A DNA stretch of 64,000 nucleotides from Platanthera guangdongensis (taxonomy: Eukaryota > Streptophyta > Magnoliopsida > Asparagales > Orchidaceae): NCBI GenBank assembly GCA_039583875.1, contig CM077153.1:68642482-68706481 (forward strand), written 5' to 3'. Made by a program: the position numbers and the translations under genes. Position 1 is the first letter of the stretch. Each line of letters starts with the position of its first letter. This document shows positions 9,839-21,440 of the stretch, piece by piece. Under the pieces are notes generated by a model, which was not told the DNA's origin, made no database searches, and saw only the letters and a program-made list of their open reading frames with translations.

Positions 9839-12800
9839 TTGGATAGTGGATGTTCAAAACATATGATAGGCAGCAACAGAAATCTAACTGATTACAAGTC
9901 AAAGCTTAGACCAAAGGTGATTTTTAGAGACTCCAATTGTGGTCAAACAAAAGGATATGGGAATGTCAAAGTTGGAGCTGTCACCTTCAGGAAACTAGCA
10001 TATGTGAGTGGTCTCAAGCATAACCTGATATCCATAATCCAATTATGTGATGAAGGTTATCAAGTATCATTTAATCAATCTTGTTGTACTATTACTTCTA
10101 ATAAAAACAAAATTGGTTTAAAAGGAATTAGACAAGGTAACATTTATGTAGTAAATTTTAAGTCTGCCATTTCAGAAATTTGTTTATTTAATCAGATTAG
10201 TAATTCTAATGACTTATGGCATAAAAGACTAGGACATGTAAACTTAAGAAATATTGCTAAACTATCTAGGGACAACCTTATTAGAGGATTGCCTTCTGGC
10301 CCCTACAAGAAGGAAAGTCTCTGCAGGGCTTATCAATTATGCAAACAAACAAATAATAGTTTTAAATCAATTAATAAGAGTGATTCACCCAAAATTTTGT
10401 ATTTGCTACACATGGATCTTTTTGAACCCATTTGTTGTACAAAGTTTGGGAGGGAAATCTTACACTCTATTTATTGTAGATGACTTCTCTAGATTCACTT
10501 GGGTGTTCTTTCTGAGAAACAAGTCAGATAACTTTAAAATTCTTACAGACTTTCTTAGGAGCATGAAGATTGAGTACTCTACTCCAGTTGCATTGATCAG
10601 AAGTGATCATGGTACTGATATTGAATCTCTTCTTATGCAAGAATTCTGTGAGATGGAAGGTATCAGGTATTGCTTCTCTGCTCCTAGAACTCCTCAACAA
10701 AATGGGGTAGCAGAAAGGAAAAATAGAACCCTTATTTAAGCTATTGGGACATTGCTTGCAGATGCTTACTTTCCCCTATCCTTTTGAGCAGAGGCTGTAA
10801 GCATAGCAAATTATGTTCTGAATAGAAGTCTAATACATGAACATAAGGGTAAGTCTCCTTATAAATTGCTCAAAGGGAAGCAACCTAAAATAGATTATTT
10901 TATAGTATTTCGTTGTAGATGTTACATTCACAATAAAAACAAAAATATCTTAGAAAGTTTGAAGCCAAAGTTGTAGAGGGAATGTTTCTTGGATATTTCC
11001 AAGTCAACAAGGCATATAGGGTATTTAATAAATCTACCTTAAAAATGGAACAATCTGTACATATAACTTTTGATGAAGCTAACATGTGTTACAAGGAGAA
11101 GGATTCTTCTACTAGAGATACATTGCAGGTACTCTTTCTGTGTGAGAAATTGGATGACTTAAACTTCACCCAAGAGGTTACATTTCATCCTTCTCCACAG
11201 ACTGATGAAGAAAGTGAAGAAGAAAATGTTGGAACAGTTGAACCAACAACAGCTAACATAATTACACAAGAGGAATTAATTACCCAAGCTGTTAATGAAC
11301 CAACTCCTCCTACTGATTTTATAACACTTAGAGATCATCCCATATCTCAAGTGATTGGAGACATATCAGTTGGTGTGCAAACAAGGCATAACCTCAACCA
11401 AGATTTGATGCATACTTGCTTCATATCTCAGATTGAACCTCAATACATAAAAGATGCATAGCAAGATCCCCACTGGATCATTGCAATGCAAGAGGAGCTC
11501 AATCAATTTGAGAGATACAGAGTTTGGAATTTAGTTCCAAGATCCAAGTCATTGTAACTAAATGGGTATTCAGGAACAAGTTAGATGCTCAAGGATCAAT
11601 TGTGAGGAACAAAACAAGATTGGTAGCTCAAGGCTATTCACAAGAGCAAGGAATTGATTATGACCAGACCTTTGCCCCTGTTGCAAGGCTGGAGGCTATC
11701 AAAATATTTCTTGCATATGCAGCATACAAGAAATTCAAAGTCTACCAAATGGATGTCAAAAGTGCATTTCTTAATGGTGAACTCAAAGAGGAAGTCTATG
11801 TGGAGCAACCACTAGGTTTTATCTCTCCAACTCATCCTTCTTTTGTTTTTAAGTTTCATAAAGCTTTATATGGTTTAAAGCAAGATCCAAGAGCTTGGTA
11901 TGAGACCCTAGCTAGCTTTCTCTTAGAGCATAAGTTCACTAGGGGCATTATATATAGGACTTTGTTTATTAAGCAACATAAAAATAAAATTTGGATGGTA
12001 CAAATATATGTAGATGACATCATTTTTGGATCTACTGATTCCAAACTATGCAAAAGGTTTTCTGATCTAATGCATTCCAAGTTTGAAATGAGTAGCATGG
12101 GTGAGCTTTCCTACTTCCTTAGTCTTCAAGTGAAGCAATCCCCTGATGGTATTTTCATCTCTCAATCTAAATATGCTAAGGAGCTAATTAAGAGATTTGG
12201 GATGTCTGATGCCTCAGCTATGAAAACACACATGGCTTCCAATGTTGTGATTGATTTTGATGAACAGGGAAAGCCAGTTGATCAAAAAACATATAGGGCT
12301 ATTGTTAGGTCCTTGTTGTATCTCATAGCTAGTAGGCCAGATATAATGTTTGCTACATATTTTTGTGCTAGGTTCCAGGTGAACCCTAAAGAATCTCATC
12401 TAATTTTACTAAAAAGGATTTTGAGATATATAAAGGGTTGTCCAAATCTAGAACTCTGGTATCCAACTGAGTTAGAATTTGATTTAACTGGATTCTTAGA
12501 TGTTGACTTTGCTGGATGTAGAGTTGATAGGAAAATCACATCAGGAACATGGCAGTTTCTTGGTGATAGGCTTGTGTCTTGGTTTTCTAAGAAACAGATA
12601 TTTGTGTTAAATTCAACTGCTAAAGCTGAATATATAGCAGTTGGCAGCTGTTGTTCACAAATTTTGTGGATTCAAAACCAACTCCTGGGTTTTGGTTTCA
12701 ATATAAAAAGTTCAAATATATTTTGTGATAGTACTAGTGCAATTTCTATTGCACAAAATCCAGTGCATTATAGTAGGACCAAGCATATAGAAATTAGACA

Positions 12801-12921
12801 ACATTTTATTAGAGATTGTGTAGACAAAAATAAAATTTACCTTGTCTTTGTCTCTACTGATTTACAAAGAGCAGATATCTTCACTAAACCTTTAGATGAG
12901 AAGAAACATATGTTATCCTAA
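9839..12921 (+). pseudogene. Copia-1 pol: protease, integrase, RT, RNase H
   Basis: Copia-order polyprotein. The protease site is DSGCSKHM at 9842. The GAG-pre-integrase and HHCC region is LWHKRLGHVN with CxxC-like CRAYQLC (first cysteine spacing disturbed) at about 10217-10340. In the integrase core the first aspartate is MDLFEP, the second RSDHGTD at about 10600, and the glutamate is in [11 protein letters not shown] at about 10715. RT has [12 protein letters not shown] at about 11743 and [10 protein letters not shown] at about 12008. RNase H has [19 protein letters not shown] and CDSTSAI. Frameshifts near 10440 and between 10740 and 11524, plus stops, break it. Confidence 0.88.
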
Positions 12922-12984
12922 ATCAGCTAGGCATGATAAATGGGGAAGGCTTAATTTAATTTTTTTTTCTTATTTCAATGATCA

Positions 12985-13260
12985 GGACACAGTTCGTCGA
13001 ACGGAGAACGACGATCTATGAACTCTTCGTGAAGAGTTCATCGAACGGAGCTCGACGAATTTAACTTTGTGAAACTGTTCTTCGAACGGAGATCGATGAT
13101 TTTGTTTCAGAAAATTTTTCATCGAACGGAGTACGACGATCTGTTTTCCCCCTCTGCAAACTGAGATCGACGCTTTTATTTCTTCATGAAATTTTTCGTC
13201 GACCTAAGTTCGAAGCTTTTCTTTTTACGTTGGACGGAGTTCGTCTTTTCATCTTCTGAA
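12985..13260 (+). repeat. Motif cluster between pol and ORF3 of Copia-1
   Basis: Seven to eight words of the LTR type (TTCGTCGAACGGAG, CATCGAACGGAG, AGCTCGACGAA, GATCGACG) lie between the pol stop and ORF3. The recurring pair is TCGAACGGAG followed by a TCGACGA word. In the undisturbed element this cluster lay directly before the ORF3 promoter. Confidence 0.82.
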
Positions 13261-13264
13261 AACA

Positions 13265-13271
13265 TATAATA
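13265..13271 (+). promoter_or_regulatory. TATA-like box upstream of Copia-1 ORF3
   Basis: TATAATA directly follows the motif cluster. With Tat-A removed, it lies about 75 bases upstream of the ORF3 ATG at 51033. Copia-2 has TATAAATA in the equivalent position. The Tat-A insertion separates box and gene. Confidence 0.5.
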
Positions 13272-13297
13272 GGGTTTTCATCGAACTCCATCCCGTG

Positions 13298-14040
13298 TGT
13301 ACAACCTCGGGCTCGCAAGGAGCTCTCAAGGAGCAAATAGGTCGAGGCAGGAGAATGGGACCAGGGGGCCCACTCGCAAGAGGCGAGAAGATTGGCTCTC
13401 TAGTGGGCAAGATACCCCTCCCAGAGGGGAGAGGGCCTCCAGAGGCGAGTGGGCCGCCAGAGGCGAGTGGGCCTCCAGCAGCGAGAAGACCTCGTAGCAA
13501 AGGGCGCAGGCGAGATGGGCAGTGGGGTCCATCTCGCCGACAGGTGCTTCTCCACTCGCCAGGGCAAGACGAGACCACTTTCATTTTTCCATGTCAATAG
13601 GGGTTTTTAGTCTTCTACCCCAGGTATTTTTACCCTCTTACCCTTGGTGGCCTGCGCATAGCTTCTCAGAACAGCGGAGTTTGGCTGTTGGCAGACCCAG
13701 CCAGGGGTACCCCGGCAATTTCAGACCAGTACAGTTTTGTTATTGGCAGTTCAGATTCTGAAATCTATAAATAAGCCCATAGGAGTTCTTTAGAGGGGGA
13801 CTTTTTCCACTCCCAGGGAATCATAGGCATTGTCTTCTGAGGAACTCCAAGCCCAGCTTTTGGCTTTGGAGGGGAAGCTCTCACTGACCTTCCGGGTAAG
13901 CGGTGGGACCTCCCTGCTGCGGCTTTGGGCCAGTTTTCTAGTCCTTCACGACCAGTCGGAGGTCAGAGCTTGGGCCAAGTAGGTGTCGGCTACGCCCCTA
14001 TTTTGCGAACATTTGTCGGAGTCAAATTTTGGCTTCAACA
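13298..14040 (+). repeat. Tat-A 5' LTR
   Basis: A 743-bp LTR, alignable end to end with 50244-50986 with perhaps 4-5% differences. The U3 part (13370-13500) has repeated GAGGCGAG words in roughly 15-bp steps. ORFs across it are not genes. Confidence 0.93.
13766..13773 (+). promoter_or_regulatory. Tat-A LTR TATA box
   Basis: TATAAATA followed by AGCCCATA, about 470 bases into the LTR. It is identical in the 3' LTR at 50712-50719. Confidence 0.7.
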
Positions 14041-14170
14041 GTTCTGGTGTGGTGAGCGTGGAGGTAGCCGGTACAAGAAAAGTTTGAGGTTTGGTCTTTT
14101 GGCAGGAGGTGAAGGTGAAGGATCTGGTTCCGGAGGTTCCCCCTCCTAGGTAGAAGAGGCGACAAGGAAG

Positions 14171-15655
14171 ATGCTGGAGGACTTCAGGCGAGAGTTCATG
14201 CAGACCATAAGCTTGGCCTTCTCGGCAAGGAGCGAGTGGGCGACGCCTCAGGTCCCGATAGAGGTGGTCCCGCTCTTAGGCGAGAACGCCCCTGGACAGC
14301 GCCCGGGGAAGGATGTCCCGGCGGAGGCTGGCGAGAGGGACGTGGCGGCGCGGGAACTCTTCCCAGGCCAGCGCCCCGGGAAGGAGATCCTGACAGAAGA
14401 CGGTGAGAAGGAGGAGGCTGTGCGAGAGCTCTTCCCTGGGCACGGTCTCGCGGATCGGGCCAGCCAGCCGAGGCCGCGAGACGTGCCCTCTCGGCAAGCA
14501 GCCGGCGAGAGCCCGTTCAGTGAACTCGTCATCTCGGCTCCGGTGCCCGAGGGGTTCCGGGAGCCCGACATGTCCTACTACTCGGGGAAGGATGATCCTG
14601 TACAGCATGTGCAGTGGTTTGAAGATGTGGTTACCGGCAAGGTCGATCTATTGTTTCGAGGATCTGCAGAGGGGTTTCTTATTGAGGTTTTCAACATCGA
14701 ATAAGCGTAAGAAGGAGGCGAAGTGCTTGTTCTCGGTAAGGCAGAGGCAGGATGAGACATTGGGACAGTACGTGGATCGGTTTTAGGAGGAGATCCTCCT
14801 GGTCCAGGAGGTCCCAGGATATACGCTGATGCTTGCGTTCACCCTGGGACTGAGGCCAGGCTTTTTTAGTATGGAGTTGAAAAGGGTGCCCCCCCCCCCC
14901 TCTCTTTTGAGGAGCTCACGGAGAGGGCGGTGAAGGAGACGGATTTTGAGAGGGCCAATCCGACGTTTGCAAGGAAGTTAGCCAGGTTGGCAGAAGACGA
15001 TGTAAAGGAACTAGGAGCGGGAAAGCAAAAGGAGCAGAGGGAGCAGAGGGAGCAGAGAGAGGAGAGAAGGAGAGAGAAACCCCGAGGCCAGGGGTAGCAA
15101 GGACAGCATCATCGAGGGGCCCGAGAGCCGAACAACCGGATAGGTTGGAGGCCTCAGGAGGGTCGCCCCCAGGAGTTAGGAGGAGGCTTCCAGGGAAGGG
15201 ATAACTTCCGTGAGCCAAGGAGGTTCGATCAACCGGCATGGAGACAGGGGGTGAGGGATCGTTTTCAGCATCAGTAGGAGGCAATGGGGATCGGTCGAGG
15301 AAGAGGAGCTCGAGGAGGAGGAAGAAGAGGAAGAGGAGAAGGAAGAAGTGGTGGGGTGGCGTTGCCTTTCTGTGACTTCCATCAGGAGGAAGGTCACGCA
15401 ACGGCCACCTGTCCAGAGTTCATGGAGATGAGAGAGGCCAGAGGATTGAGGAGGCATGATCCGCCGGTAAGGATCGTGGAAGTGCAGCAAGGGGAGGCGG
15501 AGGATAGGTGCGAGGACCGGGTGGATGTGGGAACCCGGGGAGGAATCGGGGCCATCCATGGAGGGATTGGGATCGAGGACACACGAAAGGGGAGCCTCCA
15601 TACCATGTTCCGAAAGGGGGTAGCCTCAACCTCCCAAACCCCGCCCCCACTATAA
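14171..15655 (+). pseudogene. Tat-A gag
   Basis: Gag of a Tat element in several frames. The first part (14171-14704) has an internal repeat of about 35 residues ending ELFPGQRPGKE and the gag entry motif DDPVQHVQWFEDV. After a frameshift near 14690 comes RRKKEAKC-like SNKRKKEAKCLFSVRQ and ETLGQYVDRF, then a stop, GLRPGFFSMELKR and an arginine/glycine-rich tail. A zinc-binding-like CDFHQEEGHATATC stands at about 15369-15410, the C-x2-H-x4-H-x4-C form usual in Tat gag. A run of C at 14890 probably contributes to the frameshifts. The start is the first ATG that gives gag-like sequence and is uncertain. Confidence 0.78.
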
Positions 15656-15679
15656 AAAATTGCCTTCTCTTCAGAGGAT

Positions 15680-16619
15680 ATGCCGGAGTATGAGGACCCG
15701 TTCTGCGATGCCTTGGTAATCCAGACAGCGGTGGAAAACTTTACGGTCTCCAAGATCCTGGTGGATAATGGGAGCTCTGTAAATGTGATCTTCAAGAGGG
15801 ACTTCGATGAGATGCAGGTGGAAGCCAAAAGGATATTGGCCTCGGATGGACCGTTGTTCGGGTTCTCCGGAGAGAGAAAAGAAGTGGAAGGGGAGTAGGG
15901 CTGCACGTGAGGTTGGGGGCGTGTCACGGAACTGCAGGTTCGTGATTGTAGATGCCCCGAGCAGCTACAGCACCATATTTGGGCGTCCCCTCATTAGTGC
16001 CTTTCGCTGCGTCCCCTCCTCTTTTCATCAATGTCTCAAGTTCAACAATGGAGGGGTGCAGGTCAGGGTCAGGGGGGATCCAAAAGTGGCAAGGCAGTGC
16101 TACGTCACAGCGGTCAACACCATATCTTGGATGGCAGAAGCAGAGAAGTTGGAGAAAGAGATAGCAGCGCGTGAAGAAGCTGTCAGGGAAAAGGAGGTGA
16201 GCCCAAAGGAAGTGAGAGAAGGAGCCGAAGAGGAAGTCGGGGGAGAGGAGACTGAGAGGCAACAAGGAGGAGGTGCGCAGGAGGTCCAGGGGGGTGTAGA
16301 GGTCGAGCAGCAGCAAGAGAGCCCGGAGGGGGCCATGGAGATTGAGGAGGAGCAGAGAGGAGGAGGTGTGCAGGAGGTCCGGAGGAGCGGGGAGTTGGAG
16401 CCACATAAGGGAAGGCAGGAGGAAGTGGGAGGAGAAGGGGCTGGGGAGGAAGCCCGAAGAGGCGTGGAAATTGAGCTGCAGCAGGACGAGGTGATGGAAG
16501 TTGAGGGAGCAGGAGGGGAGGAAGAGCCTGAGCTGGAGGAAGAAGCAAGGGACGGCTGGGAGCAGTCGCTGCTGGAGGTGGCCGAGGAAGTGGTGGAGAT
16601 GGAGGTCTACACCAGCTAG
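15680..16619 (+). pseudogene. Tat-A protease with glutamate-rich tail
   Basis: Aspartic protease that would cut the polyprotein. The active site ILVDNGSSVNVIF is near 15755. A frameshift near 15880 moves the reading to the frame giving FVIVDAPSSYSTIFGRP, CLKF and VRGDPKVARQCY, the usual end of Tat protease. About 150 residues follow that are extremely rich in E, G and R, with repeated GGGVQEV-type units (16140-16610). A TAG at 16617-16619 divides it from RT in the same frame. Confidence 0.78.
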
Positions 16620-16634
16620 GGGCAGGTACAAAGG

Positions 16635-18335
16635 GTGCGGATCAGCGGGGGCTTGAGCCCCAAAGACCAGGAGCTGATGCGGGCCTGCATTCAAAGCAAC
16701 GTCGACGTCTTCGCTTGGAGCGCGACAGACATGTCGGGCATCGATGTGGACGTGGCCTACCACCGCCTGAATCTGGACCCCCGGACGCGCCCCATACGCC
16801 AGAAGATGAGGACCACCGCAACAAAGCTAGAGGAGCCAATACGCGAGGAGGTCAAGAAGCTCCTGAAGGCGGGCTTCATCTCAGAGGTCCAGTATCCATG
16901 CTGGATCTCTAATGTGGTAATGGTGAAGAAGGGAGGTGGAAAATGGAGAATGTGTATTGACTTTTCTTTATTAAATAAATCATGCCGTAAGGATTGCTAC
17001 CCCCTGCCTCGAATCGACACGCTGGTTGATTCAGCCGTCGGTTTTTCTATTATGAGTTTTCTGGATGCTTTTTCAGGTTACCATCAGATCCGGATGCACC
17101 CTCCTGACGTTAAGGACGTCTCCTTCATCACAAGGGGAGGGTGCTTTAGCTATAACATGATGCCCTTTGGGTTAAAAAACGCGGGAGCTACATACCAACG
17201 GATGATGGATCGAGTTTTCCAGGGCCAGAGGGGTCGGAACCTAGAGGTCTACGTTGATGATCTCATGGTAAAGAGCAAGGGAGTGAACTCGCATCTCCAG
17301 GATCTGGAGGAGACGTTCGCCACCTTGAGGAAGTTCAAAATGAGGTTGAACCCCTTAAAATGTGTTTTCGGGGCAAGTCGTGGAAAATTCCTTGGGCACC
17401 TTCTGACCCCGGCAGGGGTAGAACCTAATCCAGATAAAGTAAAAGCCATTCTAGAGCTAGAATCACCGCGAAACGCTAAGGAGGTGCAGCGCTTGACAGG
17501 AAAGCCAGCCGGCCTTAGCAGATTCCTCTCCAGGTCAGGGGAGAAGTGCTCACCTTTCTTTAAAGTGCTACGAGGGAATCAGAGGTTTGAATGGACCGCG
17601 GAGTGTGAAGAAGCTTTTCAAAAGCTGAAGGAGCAACTCTCCATGGCTCCTCTGCTTCAAAGCCCAAAGGAGGGGGAAGATCTGACCTTGTGCCTAGGAG
17701 TAGGAGCAGAGGCGGTGAGCTCCATCTTATTCAGAGAAGAGGGGAAAAAGCAGCTGCCCATTTATTATGTTAGCAGGATCCTAAAGAAGGCGGAGCTTCG
17801 TTACCCTATCCTAGAAAAGCTGGCATACGCCTTGATTGTTTCAGCTAGGAAGCTCCGGCCATATTTCCAAGCACATTCGATTAGGGTGGTGACGGACCAT
17901 CCTCTCCGTAAGATTTTTGAAGGAGTGGAGCACTCGGGTAGGCTGGCCAAATGGTCTATCGAGTTGAGTGAATTCAACATTTCGTTCGTACCAAGGCTCT
18001 CCATTAAGGCACAGGTAATGGCCGACTTCTTGGCAGACTACGTCGCGGAAGTCAGGGCCGAGGAGGCGCGGCCACAAGAAGCATGGAAGATGACAGTTGA
18101 CGGGGCCTCGGGAAAGTACTCCCTCAGAGCGGGGGTGGTACTGACAAGTCCTCAAGGGGTAACCATAGAACAAGCGGTCGCTTTGCATTTCCCCACAACC
18201 AACAACCAAGCAGAGTACGAGGCAGTGATAGCCGGCCTTCGCTTGGCAAAGGAGCTCGAGATTAAGGACGTTGAGGTTTTCACAGATTCATTGGTGGTGG
18301 CATCTCAGATACGTGGAGAGTTCGAGGCTCGGTAG
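16635..18335 (+). pseudogene. Tat-A reverse transcriptase, RNase H and second RNase H start
   Basis: A long open stretch of 566 codons. RT motifs are ISNVVMVKK, RMCIDFSLLNK, FLDAFSGYHQI, MPFGLKNAGATYQ and the catalytic YVDDLMVKSK at about 17250. RNase H follows, with YYVSRIL, VTDHPLRKI and VMADFLADY. Then the second RNase H, found only in Tat elements, opens with MTVDGASG, NNQAEYEAVIAGL and VFTDSLVVASQI. It ends at a TAG where glutamine is expected (EAR-stop-PTLV). The protein would continue without that single change. Confidence 0.88.
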
Positions 18336-19755
18336 CCCACCCTTGTGAAATATTTGTCCAAGGTGAGGGCAATCATCGGGGGGTTCCGGACGTTCTCCAT
18401 TCAGCACGTCCCTAGAGAGGAGAGTGCTGCTGCCGATCGATTGGCTAAGTTCGGACCTCGCAGAGGGGGTACCCTGACTGATTTATTCCATCCAGCGATC
18501 GAAGAGGGGGAGCTAATGGACCCTTCTTCTTGACAGGGACCCTCCCTGAGGGGATCAAGGAGGCAAGAAACTTCCGGCATAAGGCAGCTCATTATCTCAT
18601 GCATGAAGGAGGATTGCACCGGAGGATGCTTTCGGGTCTCCTAGCTCGATGCGTGACGGAGGAGGAGACCAGGCACGTTTTGGAGGAGGTGCACTCCGGG
18701 GAATGTGGTAGTCATTCCGGAGGGAGGACGTTGGAAGAAAGGGTGGTCAGACAGGGGTACTTCTGGACCACCCTGAGGAAGGACGCGGCAGAGTTTGCAA
18801 GGAAGTGGAGAAAATGCCAGCTCTACGCCCCCCTCCAGCTCCTGCCGGCTCAAAGGCTCCGAAGTATCACAGCACCATGGCCTTTCGCCATTTGGGGTAT
18901 GTATTTAGTTGGGCCTTTCCCTCCAGCTAGTGGACAAAGAAGATTCCTCCTGGTTATGATAGATTACTTCTCTAAGTGGCTGGAGGTTAAGGCGCTAGCA
19001 AAGGTGACATCCCAAGTCATCAGGAACTTTGTCTGGGGGGGAGATCATCTGCAGGCACGGGTTGCCTCAGGCCATCGTCACGGATAACGGTCCTCAGTTT
19101 GCTAGTGAAGAGTTCATCAGCTTCTGCACTCAGCAGGGCATCGACCTCATGTTTGCCTCCGTCCACCACCCCAGGAGCAACGGTCAGGTGGAGGCGGTAA
19201 ACAAGATTATTGTAAACCTGCTAAAAAAGAAGGTGGAGAATTTGAGAGGGAATTGGGTAGAGCAGCTCCCCTCGGTCTTGTGGGCTTTGAGAACAACCCC
19301 GAACACGGCCACCGTCGAGACTCCTTTCAAGCTTTCCCATGGTTGTGAGGCAGTACTACCCGTGGAGTTCGAGGTCCGATCCCCACGAGTTGCTGCTGCT
19401 GGGGATGGGGACGAGGCATGGAGGATGGAAAATGAAGAAGGCCTACACCTCTCGCTAGACCTGGCAGAGGAGCTGCGAGATGTGGCAGCCATCATATAAG
19501 AAGAGATCAAGCGTCGAATGGCAAAGCACTTCAACAGGCATATCAGGATAAAGCAATTCGCGGAGGGAGATCTTATTAAAGAAGGTTGATGCGGCAGGAA
19601 GGTCTGCTCCAGTGGGAAAACTAAATCCAAACTGGGAGGGACCTTATATTGTAGAAAGAGTGTTAAAAGCAGGAGGCTACTACCTCCAGGATGTGGAGGG
19701 TAGGACCTTGAGCCACTCCTGGAGTGGGGATGACTTAAAACGCTTCTACCCATGA
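18336..19755 (+). pseudogene. Tat-A second RNase H end and integrase
   Basis: The same frame continues the second RNase H (VPREESAAADRLAKFG) to 18533. Integrase then shifts to another frame: HHCC-like HSGECGSHSGG with a damaged first cysteine (WRKCQ), and first aspartate in MIDYFSKWLEV. After a frameshift near 19040 come VTDNGPQF with the second aspartate and SNGQVEAVNK with the glutamate. The C-terminal part (NPNWEGPYIVERV, GDDLKRFYP) ends at TGA 19753-19755. At least two frameshifts make it inactive. Confidence 0.85.
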
Positions 19756-19860
19756 AAAGGGAGAGCAGAAGATATGTACTCAAAGCATAATCAATATAAT
19801 ATACTTCTCAAATTATTTCTTGTTCATTGTTTGTTATGAAGTCCTAATGACAGGAAGAGG

Positions 19861-21440
19861 TATCTTCATCGGCACCCCGAGCTCGGCTCGGCCCCAGGTA
19901 GACCCGCTGCGCAGGATCTCATCTAGCTAGCAGGACCGATGGCTCGCCTGTGGGGGATAGGTTTGGATTGAGGTATCTTCATCGGCACCCCGAGCTTGGC
20001 TCGGCCCCAGGTAGACCCACTGCGCAGGCTCTCATCTAGCTGGCAGGAATGAAGGCTCGCCTGTGGGGGATAGGTTTGGATTGAGGTATCTTCAACGGCA
20101 CCCTGAGCTCAGCTCGGCCCCAGGTAGACCCACTGCACAGGCTCTCATCTAGCTGGCAGGACCGAAGGCTCGCCTGTGGGAGATAGGTTTGGATTGAGGT
20201 ATCTTCATCGGCACCCCGAGCTCGGATAGGCCCCAGGTAGACCTGCTGCTCAGGCTCTCATCTAGCTGGAAGGTCTGAAGGCTCGCCTGTGGGGGATAGG
20301 TTTGGATTGAGGTATCTTCATCGGCACCCCGAGCTCGGCTTGGCCCCAGGTAGACCCGCTGCGCAGGCTCTCATCTAGCTGGCAGGTCTGAAGGCTCGCC
20401 TGTGGGGGATAGGTTTGGATTGAGGTATCTTCATCGGCACCCCGAGCTCGGCTGGGCCCCAGGTAGACCCGCTGCGCAGGCTCTCATCTTGCTGGCAGGT
20501 CCGAAGGCTCGCCTGTGGGGGATAGGTTTGGATTGAGGTATCTTCATCGGCACCCCGAGCTCGGCTCGGCCCCAGGTAGACCCGCTGCGCAGGATCTCAT
20601 CTAGCTGGCAGGTCCGAAGGCTCGCCTGTGGGGGATAGGTTTGGATTGAGGTATCTTCATCGGCACCCCGAGCTCGGCTCGGCCCCAGGTAGACCCGCTG
20701 CGCAGGCTCTCATCTAGCTGGCAGGACCGAAGGCTCGCCTGTGGGGGATAGGTTTGGATTGAGGTATCTTCATCGGCACCCCGAGCTCGGCTCGGCCCCA
20801 GGTAGACCCGCTGCGCAGGCTCTCATCTAGCTGGCAGGTCTGAAGGCTCGCCTGTGGGGGATAGGTTTGGATTGAGGTATCTTCATCGGTACCCCGAGCT
20901 CAGCTCGGCCCCAGGTAGACCCGCTGTGCAGGCTCTCATCTAGCTGGCAGGTTCGAAGGCTCGCCTGTGGGGGATAGGTTTGGATTGAGGTATCTTCATC
21001 AGCACCCCGAGGTAGACCCGCTGCGCAGGCTCTCATCTAGCTGGCAGGACCGAAGGCTCGCCTGTGGGGGATAGGCTTGGATTGAGGTATCTTCATCGGC
21101 ACCCCGAGCTCGACTCGGCCCCAGGTAGACCCGCTGCGCAGGCTCTCATCTAGCTGGCAGGTCCGAAGGCTCGCCTGTGGGGGATAGGTTTGGATTGAGG
21201 TATCTTCATCGGCACCCCGAGCTCGGCTCGGCCCCAGGTAGACCCGCTACGCAGGCTCTCATCTAGCTGGCAGGTCCGAAGGCTCGCCTGTGGGGGATAG
21301 GTTTGGATTGAGGTATCTTCATTGGCACCCCGAGCTCGACTCGGCCCCAGGTAGACCCGCTGCGCAGGCTCTCATCTAGCTGGCAGGACCGAAGGCTCGC
21401 CTGTGGGGGATAGGTTTTGATTGAGGTATCTTCATCGGTA
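19861..21440 (+). repeat. 113-bp tandem repeat array in Tat-A
   Basis: The word TATCTTCATCGG recurs at 19861, 19974, 20087, 20200, 20313, 20426, 20539, 20652, 20765, 20878 and 20991, a period of exactly 113. It then occurs at 21088 (a 16-base deletion in that unit), 21201, 21314 and 21427. This makes 14 units and a partial one, differing by few bases. The array lies between the end of pol and the antisense genes. The same unit in reverse complement forms the array of Tat-B. Confidence 0.97.

Noticed and set aside
13296..13297. Tat-A LTR start two bases earlier (TGTGTACAACC)
   Set aside because: Only the start at 13298 gives the CCGTG duplication, equal LTR lengths of 743 bp and the match to the Tat-B end TGTACA.
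13295..13761. Overlapping ORFs on both strands at the start of Tat-A
   Set aside because: They fall within the LTR, repeat at 50228-50720, and reflect GC-rich GAGGCGAG repeats.
19861..21440. CRISPR-like array of regular repeats
   Set aside because: Whole 113-bp units repeat head to tail with no unique spacers; this is tandem satellite-type DNA in a plant retrotransposon.
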